Shown: piece by piece, positions 25,255-31,340 of the stretch | Numbering within the stretch: position 1 is the stretch's first letter | Layout: every line of letters starts with the position of its first letter | Assembly: GCA_002350615.1 (NCBI GenBank) | Contig: DEFD01000007.1 | Coordinates: 1-42,234, forward strand | Reading direction: 5' to 3' | DNA length: 42,234 bases | DNA from: Bacteroidales bacterium UBA2861 | GTDB lineage: Bacteria > Bacteroidota > Bacteroidia > Bacteroidales > UBA932 | Made by a program: the position numbers and the translations under genes | Notes under the pieces: model-generated | What the model saw: the letters and a program-made list of their open reading frames with translations, nothing else | The model's database searches: none | What the model was told of the DNA's origin: nothing

Positions 25255-26132
25255 AAGGTATAGTGCTCGCGGGCGGGTCCGGAACAAGGCTCTACCCGAT
25301 TACCAAAGGCGTAAGCAAGCAGCTGTTGCCGATTTATGACAAGCCGATGGTTTATTATCCTCTCAGTACCCTGATGCTTGCAGGCATACGGGACATACTG
25401 CTTATTTCCACTCCCGACGACCTGCCGGGATTCCGCAGGCTTCTCGGAGACGGCAGCGATTACGGTATCAGCATAACCTATGCCTGCCAGCCCTCTCCTG
25501 ACGGCTTGGCGCAGGCATTCATAATAGGGGAGGAATTCATCGGGGATGATGATGTCTGCCTTGTACTGGGCGACAACATTTTCCACGGCGCAGGCTTCGA
25601 CGACCTTCTGAGAGCAGCCGTCCGTGACGTGGAGATCCAGCGTAAGGCTACCGTCTTCGGATACCGGGTCAACGAACCCCAGCGTTACGGAGTCGCTGAA
25701 TTCGATGCGGATGGAAACTGCCTCAGCATCGAGGAGAAACCTCAGAATCCCAAGAGCGACTATGCCGTGGTGGGACTTTATTTCTATCCGAACAAAGTGG
25801 TGCAGATTGCAAAGGAGGTGAAGCCGTCCGCCCGCGGAGAACTTGAGATAACCTCAGTCAATCAGGCATTCCTGGCTGCTGGGGAACTTAAGGTGAAAAC
25901 CCTTGGCAGGGGATTCGCATGGCTGGACACGGGTACCCATGACTCCCTTTCGGACGCTTCCGTATTTGTCGAAACCATCGAAAAACGCCAGGGACTCAAG
26001 ATCGCCTGCCTCGAAGGGATAGCATTCGAGCAGGGATGGATCGATTCCGAAAGGCTTGCCGCACTTGCAGCTCCCATGCTCAAGAACGAATACGGAAAAT
26101 ACCTGCTTAAACTTATCGAAGAGAAAAGATGA
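25251..26132 (+). CDS. rfbA: Glucose-1-phosphate thymidylyltransferase RfbA
   Basis: RfbA makes dTDP-glucose from dTTP and glucose-1-phosphate. The 293-residue protein has the nucleotide-binding start GIVLAGGSGTRLYPITKGVSKQLLPIYDKPMVYYPLSTLMLAGI, then LVLGDNIFHG, VFGYRVNEPQRYGVAEFD, IEEKPQNPKSDYAVVGLYFY and GRGFAWLDTGTHDSL, all characteristic. Length is full. It overlaps the upstream and downstream genes by ATGA junctions, placing it in the middle of a coupled run. Its product feeds RfbB at 18.8 kb. Confidence 0.97.
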   Translation: MKGIVLAGGSGTRLYPITKGVSKQLLPIYDKPMVYYPLSTLMLAGIRDILLISTPDDLPGFRRLLGDGSDYGISITYACQPSPDGLAQAFIIGEEFIGDDDVCLVLGDNIFHGAGFDDLLRAAVRDVEIQRKATVFGYRVNEPQRYGVAEFDADGNCLSIEEKPQNPKSDYAVVGLYFYPNKVVQIAKEVKPSARGELEITSVNQAFLAAGELKVKTLGRGFAWLDTGTHDSLSDASVFVETIEKRQGLKIACLEGIAFEQGWIDSERLAALAAPMLKNEYGKYLLKLIEEKR

Positions 26133-27085
26133 AGATTCTTGTAACAGGCGCCGCGGGATTCATCGGCTCCGCCCTGGCTACCAGGCTCCTTGCGAGGGGC
26201 GATGAAGTCATCGGGTTGGATAATCTCAACGACTATTATTCAGTTGCGCTCAAAAAGGCCAGGCTTGCCCTCAATCCCTCCATGCGTTTTATCGAGGGCG
26301 ACATTGCGGACAGGGAGACGCTGCCGAAACTGTTTGAAAAAGAGAGATTTGACGCAGTTGTAAACCTTGCCGCACAGGCAGGGGTCCGCTACAGCATCGA
26401 GAACCCTTGGGCCTACATCGAATCCAATATCGTCGGTTTTGAAAACATCCTCGAATGCTGCCGGCATTATCCCGTATCCCATCTCGTCTATGCGAGTTCC
26501 AGCAGCGTTTACGGGGGTAACGAGAAGGTCCCTTTCAGCGAAGATGACAAGGTGGACAATCCCGTAAGCCTCTATGCCGCCACCAAGAAGAGCAACGAGC
26601 TCATGGCGTCATGCTACTCGAAACTCTACGGCATCTATGCCACCGGTCTTCGTTTCTTTACGGTTTACGGTCCCTGGGGCCGTCCGGACATGTCGCCGAT
26701 GCTCTTTGCGACTGCTATCAGCAGGGGAGAGGCCATCAAGGTCTTCAACGGGGGCGACATGATGAGGGACTTTACCTATATCGATGACATCGTCGAGGGA
26801 ATCGTACGCGTCCTGGATGCTCCCGGAAGCGGGCATTCCGTTTATAACATAGGATGCTCCAATCCCGTGAAACTCATGGATTTCATTTCAGAAATCGAGG
26901 GGGCGATGGGCTGCGAGGCACGGAAAATCATGCTTCCGATGCAGCCCGGGGACGTCTATCAGACTTATGCCGACACCACGCGGCTGGAAAAGGACTTCGG
27001 ATACAAACCAAGGGTGACTCTGCACGAAGGGATCGGGGAATTCATAAAGTGGTTCAAGTCCGACAAAAATCCGCTGAAAATATGA
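26129..27085 (+). CDS. NAD-dependent epimerase, UDP-glucuronate 4-epimerase-like
   Basis: A 318-residue extended SDR enzyme: TGAAGFIGSALA (6-17), NLAAQAGVRYSIENPWAYIESNIVGF, VYASSSSVYGGNEKVPFSEDD and catalytic YAATKKSNE. The segment FFTVYGPWGRPDMSPMLFATAISRGEAI with MRDFTYIDDIVEGI is characteristic of UDP-glucuronate 4-epimerases, which make UDP-galacturonate. Specificity within this family is inferred. Both ends are ATGA overlaps. The next gene resembles galacturonokinases, which supports a role in UDP-galacturonate supply. Confidence 0.88.
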   Translation: MKILVTGAAGFIGSALATRLLARGDEVIGLDNLNDYYSVALKKARLALNPSMRFIEGDIADRETLPKLFEKERFDAVVNLAAQAGVRYSIENPWAYIESNIVGFENILECCRHYPVSHLVYASSSSVYGGNEKVPFSEDDKVDNPVSLYAATKKSNELMASCYSKLYGIYATGLRFFTVYGPWGRPDMSPMLFATAISRGEAIKVFNGGDMMRDFTYIDDIVEGIVRVLDAPGSGHSVYNIGCSNPVKLMDFISEIEGAMGCEARKIMLPMQPGDVYQTYADTTRLEKDFGYKPRVTLHEGIGEFIKWFKSDKNPLKI

Positions 27086-28254
27086 AATGCGAAGATAAAT
27101 TCAGACAGATTTACCGTAAGGACCCCTCAGGGCTGGCTTTCTGCCCCTACAGGGTGTGCCCGATAGGTGCCCATATCGACCATCAGTTCGGCAAGATAAC
27201 GGGTTTTGCCATAGACAAGGGGATCCATATAGCCTATGCTCCGAAACTCAACGGAGTCGTGGAGCTTTGCTCCCTCCAGTTCCCCAAAAGGGCGCAGTGG
27301 CATGTCCGTGCCGTGCCTGACGAGAAAAGGGGCGACTGGGCGGATTACCTGCGCGGGGCCACTCTGGAACTCGGGCAGCGCTATCCGCTGAAATATGGGA
27401 TCAGCGGAGTGATAGAAGGCAGCCTGCCGATCGGAGGGCTTTCTTCTTCCGCCGCTGTCATAATCTCTTATCTCAAGGCACTTTGTTCCGTAAACGGGCT
27501 TTCGCTCGATGAATTCGAACTCATCACCGTGGCCAAGGACGCGGAATTCAAATATGTCGGCGTGAGCTGCGGAAAACTGGATCAGAGCTGCGAAGTTCTT
27601 TGCCGCAAGGACCATCTGCTTTACCTGGATACGCTTGACGACAGTTTCGAACTCATCGAAAAGTCTCCGTCCATGAAGCCTTTCAAACTGCTGATTCTCT
27701 TCAGCGGCCTTGAAAGGAATCTTGCCGGAAGCAAGTACAATATGAGGGTTGACGAGTGCGTGAGTGCGGCTTATGCGCTCAAGGCTTTCGCCGGCATGGA
27801 TTACGGCAAATTCTGTGACACGCATCTCAGGGAAGTGCCATTCGAGGTTTATGAACGTTACAAGGACAGACTTCCGGAACCCTGGCGCCGCCGTGCCGAA
27901 CATTATTACGGCGAGTTCTCCAGGGTCGAGCTCGGCGCGGAAGCCTGGCGCAGGGGAGATATCGAAAAGTACGGACGGCTCTGTTTCGAAAGCGGCCGCT
28001 CCTCCATCGAATGTTGGGAAACAGGCTCTCCGGAACTTAAGTCCCTCTACGAGCTGATGCGCAGGACCGACGGCATCTACGGCGGCAGGTTCAGCGGCGC
28101 CGGTTTCAAGGGCTGCTGCATGGCCTTGGTGGATCCGGATTTCGCCGAGTCGGCGGCAGAGGCCATTGCGCGCGGGTATCTCGCTGAGTTCCCGGCGCTT
28201 GAAGGTAAATTCGCGTCATTTATATGTGACACGGCAGACGGAGCCATAGCATGA
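27082..28254 (+). CDS. GHMP kinase, galacturonokinase-like
   Basis: A 390-residue GHMP sugar kinase related to galactokinase. The N-terminal sugar motif reads FCPYRVCPIGAHIDHQFG (about 19-36) where galactokinases have GRVNLIGEHTDY. The PYR(I/V)CP(L/I)GAHIDHQ form is what I recall from plant galacturonokinase. Motif 2 is GSLPIGGLSSSAAVIIS (about 112-128) and motif 3 is GGRFSGAGFKGCCMALVD (near the C-terminus). The start at 27082 forms an ATGA overlap with the epimerase gene; longer in-frame starts lie inside that gene. With the next gene it could make a sugar-1-phosphate and then activate it. Substrate is inferred; galactose or another uronate remains possible. Confidence 0.8.
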   Translation: MKCEDKFRQIYRKDPSGLAFCPYRVCPIGAHIDHQFGKITGFAIDKGIHIAYAPKLNGVVELCSLQFPKRAQWHVRAVPDEKRGDWADYLRGATLELGQRYPLKYGISGVIEGSLPIGGLSSSAAVIISYLKALCSVNGLSLDEFELITVAKDAEFKYVGVSCGKLDQSCEVLCRKDHLLYLDTLDDSFELIEKSPSMKPFKLLILFSGLERNLAGSKYNMRVDECVSAAYALKAFAGMDYGKFCDTHLREVPFEVYERYKDRLPEPWRRRAEHYYGEFSRVELGAEAWRRGDIEKYGRLCFESGRSSIECWETGSPELKSLYELMRRTDGIYGGRFSGAGFKGCCMALVDPDFAESAAEAIARGYLAEFPALEGKFASFICDTADGAIA

Positions 28255-28973
28255 AGTGCCTGATACTTGCGGCCGGTTATGCGACCCGGCTCTACCCCCT
28301 TACGGAGAATTTCCCCAAACCCCTGCTCAAAGTGGGCGGGAAGGCGATTCTGGACTGGCTCGTCGATGACATCGGCGATGCCGCGGATTCCTACATAGTT
28401 GTGTCGAACCATAAGTTCGCCGGACACTTCCGCGACTGGGCGGCAGGCCGGGCGGAAAAGATAGACGTGGTCGATGACGGAACTTCCACCAATGAAACCC
28501 GTCTCGGCGCCGTCAGGGACATAAGCTTCGCCGTAGACGCCCTGGGCGTGGATGACGACATGCTCGTGATAGCTGGAGACAACCTTCTGGATTTCAGCCT
28601 CAGGGATTTCGTGGCCTATGCCAGGAAGGCGGGTTCTTCCTGCATAATGCGCTATTTTGAAGCTGATACCGCCCGTCTGAAGAAAAGCGGTGTGGTCGAG
28701 ATCGACGCCGACGGCAGAGTCCTCGCCATGCAGGAGAAACCGGCCGAACCCCGTTCCAACTGGTGCTGCCCTCCGTTCTATTATTATACGGCCGCGGATA
28801 TACGCAGGCTGCCCGAGGCGATAGCCGGCGGCTGCGGCATCGATGCCCCCGGCAGTCTGGCTGCATGGATGGCCGGGCATTCAAGACTTATGGCTATGGA
28901 AATGCCCGGAAAACGCTTCGACATAGGTAACCTGGAAAGTTACAAGAAGGTTTGCGAACTGTTCGGAAATTAA
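28251..28973 (+). CDS. Sugar-1-phosphate nucleotidyltransferase
   Basis: A 240-residue NTP_transferase-fold protein: start MKCLILAAGYATRLYPLTENFPKPLLKVGGKAILD with the pyrophosphorylase signature, metal site VIAGDNLLDF (about 103-112), and QEKPAEPRSNWCCPPFYYYT in the sugar-binding part. No left-handed helix or acetyltransferase domain follows, so it is a minimal single-domain enzyme. It overlaps the GHMP kinase by ATGA and ends the coupled run. The natural substrate would be the sugar-1-phosphate made by that kinase. The nucleotide (UTP, dTTP, CTP or GTP) is not evident. Confidence 0.85.
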   Translation: MKCLILAAGYATRLYPLTENFPKPLLKVGGKAILDWLVDDIGDAADSYIVVSNHKFAGHFRDWAAGRAEKIDVVDDGTSTNETRLGAVRDISFAVDALGVDDDMLVIAGDNLLDFSLRDFVAYARKAGSSCIMRYFEADTARLKKSGVVEIDADGRVLAMQEKPAEPRSNWCCPPFYYYTAADIRRLPEAIAGGCGIDAPGSLAAWMAGHSRLMAMEMPGKRFDIGNLESYKKVCELFGN

Positions 28974-28984
28974 ATTGTTTTTTC

Positions 28985-28992
28985 TATATTTG
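28985..28992 (+). promoter_or_regulatory. TAnnTTTG box for the cell-division pair
   Basis: TATATTTG lies 12 nt after the nucleotidyltransferase stop and 27 nt before the ATG at 29020, marking a new transcript that carries the coiled-coil gene and zapA. Confidence 0.6.
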
Positions 28993-29019
28993 TAGATTGT
29001 AAGGTGTGTATTGTTGACC

Positions 29020-29289
29020 ATGCTTGAGAAAGTAAGGAACTATATCGAAAGACTGATATCTCTTTACGAAAGGGAGCGTCAGCGTGCTGATTCGCTCGCT
29101 GAGGAACTCAACTCCAGCAGGGAAACCGTACAGGCCCTGAAAGAGCAGATTGCTGAATTGAACAGACAGATAGATAATCAGAAACTTGCCAGTGCCTTCG
29201 GCGGCTCCTCCGACAGCAGGGAAGCTAAAGACAGGATGACAAAACTGATAAAGGAAATTGACAGATGCATAGCATTGCTTGAGGCTTAG
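29020..29289 (+). CDS. Small coiled-coil protein, possible ZapB-like partner of ZapA
   Basis: The 89-residue protein is nearly all helix with heptad pattern, for example IERLISLYERERQRADSLAEELNSS and VQALKEQIAELNRQIDN. A Gly/Ser break near 63-70 is followed by a second short helix. The ATG at 29020 is preferred to a TTG 9 nt upstream. It sits 2 nt before zapA. E. coli ZapB is also a short coiled coil that binds ZapA, but no sequence identity can be claimed. A division role is inferred from position and shape alone. Confidence 0.6.
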   Translation: MLEKVRNYIERLISLYERERQRADSLAEELNSSRETVQALKEQIAELNRQIDNQKLASAFGGSSDSREAKDRMTKLIKEIDRCIALLEA

Positions 29290-29291
29290 AA

Positions 29292-29588
29292 ATGGACCAG
29301 CGCATTACCATAAACATTGCGGGCAAGCCGTTTGAACTCAGAGCTGAGAGCGAAGAGAAAGAGCGTCTGATGCGGCTGGCGGCCGAAGACGTCAACGCTG
29401 TTTACAAGGATTATCAGCAGCGTTTCGTCAAAACCGACTCCGACTCGCTCCTTTCCTTCTCCGCTTTGCAGCAGGCAATGTCCAAAGTTACTTTCCGGGA
29501 CCATCTGGAAAGGCTGACCGCGGAGGTCAGATCTTTGGAGAACATGCTTGCCTCATATCTGTCCGTTGAAGAAGAAAAAAGCCGTTAG
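29292..29588 (+). CDS. zapA: Cell division protein ZapA
   Basis: ZapA bundles FtsZ filaments at the division site. The 98-residue protein starts with the family's beta hairpin (MDQRITINIAGKPFELRAESEEKERLMRLAAEDVN) and continues as a long coiled coil to the end (HLERLTAEVRSLENMLASYLSVEEEK), matching PF05164 in order and size. The last codons overlap the 5' strand of the 6S RNA candidate, so the 3' end of the mRNA and the RNA gene share sequence. Confidence 0.88.
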   Translation: MDQRITINIAGKPFELRAESEEKERLMRLAAEDVNAVYKDYQQRFVKTDSDSLLSFSALQQAMSKVTFRDHLERLTAEVRSLENMLASYLSVEEEKSR

Positions 29589-29726
29589 TCCGTCCTTGCT
29601 GAAACAAACAAGTTCAACGGAACCGGGTGTACTCGAGCCGGAGATGGCAGGCCCGCATGACGGGAAGCCTGGAACGGAGCGGAGCCCAAAACTTACAGAA
29701 TATTATTTCTGCCAAGGACTAGCGGC
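29581..29726 (+). ncRNA. ssrS: 6S RNA candidate (6S-Flavo type)
   Basis: The region folds like 6S RNA. A closing stem pairs 29581-29591 with 29716-29726 (11 bp, one G-U). A wide open bubble follows, whose 3' side carries a small hairpin (CAGAA 29696-29700 with TTCTG 29707-29711). The far stem starts with AAGTT 29610-29614 pairing AACTT 29690-29694 and ends in an apical hairpin (29648-29655 with 29661-29664 and 29668-29671). The open bubble mimics a melted promoter and binds the sigma-70-type holoenzyme in known 6S RNAs. Position directly after zapA is the same neighbourhood as ssrS in many Proteobacteria. No clear TAnnTTTG box precedes it, so it might be cut from the zapA transcript. Confidence 0.72.
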
Positions 29727-29735
29727 CCATATACG

Positions 29736-29770
29736 ACAGCATCTGCACCATGTGCGGATGCTGTTTTTGT
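29736..29770 (+). terminator. Rho-independent terminator after the 6S RNA candidate
   Basis: A 13-bp stem with one G-T pair (ACAGCATCTGCAC 29736-29748, loop CAT, GTGCGGATGCTGT 29752-29764) is followed by T residues through 29768. It lies 10 nt after the 6S closing stem and 25 nt before rny, so rny needs its own promoter or read-through. Confidence 0.85.
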
Positions 29771-29794
29771 TTGAAACCTATTTAGTTTGAATAT

Positions 29795-31333
29795 ATGGAC
29801 ATTATGTATTTGATTTTGCCGGTTATCGGTGCCATAGTGGCACTGGCAATCTACATAGCGGTACGCAGCCTGATATCCAGGGGGCGTGCCAACGCGGTTC
29901 TTCAGAAGGCTGAAATCGATGCCGAGAACATCAAGCAGCAGAAGATTCTCCAGGCCAAGGAGAAATACATCCAGATGAAGGCCGATCACGAAGAATATGT
30001 CGCAGGACGCAACAAGCAGCTGCAGGAACGTGAAAACGCAGTGCGCCAGAAAGAAAGCCAGCTTGGCCAGCAGGCGAGCGAACTCGGGCGCAGACAGCAT
30101 GAACTCGATTCCGCAAAGGGCCAGCTGAACGCCCAGCGCGAACAGCTTGAACGCAAGCAGGAAGAATGTGACAGGCTTGTGGCCCAGGCTAACAAGCAGC
30201 TTGAAACCGTTGCAGGAATGACAGCCCAGGAGGCCCGCAACATGCTCGTGGAGAACATGAAGGCGGAGGCCCGCACGGCAGCACAGGCCTATATCAACGA
30301 CACCATGGACGAGGCCCGTCTGAATGCTGCCAAGGAAGCCAAGCGTATAGTAATCAATACTATACAGCGTACGGCAACGGAAACTGCCATAGAGAACGCG
30401 GTTACCACTTTCCCCATCGAAAGCGATGAGGTCAAGGGACGCATCATTGGACGAGAAGGCAGGAATATCCGCGCCCTCGAGGCGGCGACAGGAGTTGAAA
30501 TCGTAGTTGACGATACCCCCGACGCCATCATGCTGAGCGCCTTCGATCCCGTGCGCCGCGAAGTCGCCCGTCTTGCGCTGCACCAGCTTGTCGTGGATGG
30601 CAGGATACATCCGGCGAGAATCGAAGAGGTAGTCGCCAAGGTGAGCCGTCAGCTCGAGGATGAGATCCTGGAGACCGGCAAGAGGACTTGCATCGACCTC
30701 GGCATCCACGGGCTCAATATTGAACTCGTCAAGCTTATCGGCCGCATGAAGTACCGTTCTTCTTATGGGCAGAACCTTCTGCAGCATTCCAGGGAAGTTG
30801 CCAATATCTCCGCTATACTTGCTTCTGAACTCGGTTGCAACCCCAAACTCGCCAAGCGTGCGGGTCTCCTGCACGATATAGGTAAAGTCTCGGAAGATGA
30901 TCCCGAACTGCCGCATGCACTTCTCGGAGCGAAGCTTGCAGAGCAGTACAAGGAACGTCCCGAGATTGTGAACGCCATCGGAGCGCACCATGAGGAAATG
31001 GAGATGAATTCCATCATTTCACCCATCGTGCTTGTGGCCGACGCCATTTCGGGTGCACGTCCCGGAGCCAGAAGGGAAGTCATCGAGAGCTATATCAAGC
31101 GGCTCAAGGGAATGGAGGATCTTGCTGCTTCCTATCCCGGTGTCACCAAGAGTTACGCTATCCAGGCGGGCAGGGAACTGCGTGTGGTCGTCGGTGCCGA
31201 ACAGGTGAGCGACGAGCAGGCGGTCCGTCTCTCCGGAGATATAGCGCAGCGTATCCAGGATGAAATGACTTATCCCGGACAGGTCAAGATAACCGTAATA
31301 CGTGAGACGCGGGCAGTAGCAATTGCAAAATAA
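29795..31333 (+). CDS. rny: Ribonuclease Y
   Basis: RNase Y is a membrane-anchored endonuclease that starts mRNA decay. The 512-residue protein has an N-terminal transmembrane helix (IMYLILPVIGAIVALAIYIAV), a long coiled coil (about 35-190, Gln/Glu/Arg-rich), a KH domain with GRIIGREGRNIRALE (about 212-226), and an HD domain with the HSREVA and LLHDIGK motifs (about 331 and 358). Family length is about 510-520, so it is complete. A second ATG at codon 4 is possible. dsbD follows after 7 nt. Confidence 0.96.
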   Translation: MDIMYLILPVIGAIVALAIYIAVRSLISRGRANAVLQKAEIDAENIKQQKILQAKEKYIQMKADHEEYVAGRNKQLQERENAVRQKESQLGQQASELGRRQHELDSAKGQLNAQREQLERKQEECDRLVAQANKQLETVAGMTAQEARNMLVENMKAEARTAAQAYINDTMDEARLNAAKEAKRIVINTIQRTATETAIENAVTTFPIESDEVKGRIIGREGRNIRALEAATGVEIVVDDTPDAIMLSAFDPVRREVARLALHQLVVDGRIHPARIEEVVAKVSRQLEDEILETGKRTCIDLGIHGLNIELVKLIGRMKYRSSYGQNLLQHSREVANISAILASELGCNPKLAKRAGLLHDIGKVSEDDPELPHALLGAKLAEQYKERPEIVNAIGAHHEEMEMNSIISPIVLVADAISGARPGARREVIESYIKRLKGMEDLAASYPGVTKSYAIQAGRELRVVVGAEQVSDEQAVRLSGDIAQRIQDEMTYPGQVKITVIRETRAVAIAK

Positions 31334-31340
31334 CAAGAAT

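Noticed and set aside
26854..27081. N-terminal extension of the GHMP kinase frame
   Set aside because: The extra 76 codons lie inside the epimerase gene in another frame. The ATGA start at 27082 gives the normal kinase N-terminus.
29693..30991. Minus-strand open frame of 432 codons opposite rny and the 6S terminator
   Set aside because: rny is complete and conserved. The antisense frame is rich in Leu/Phe because it reads the coiled coil backwards.
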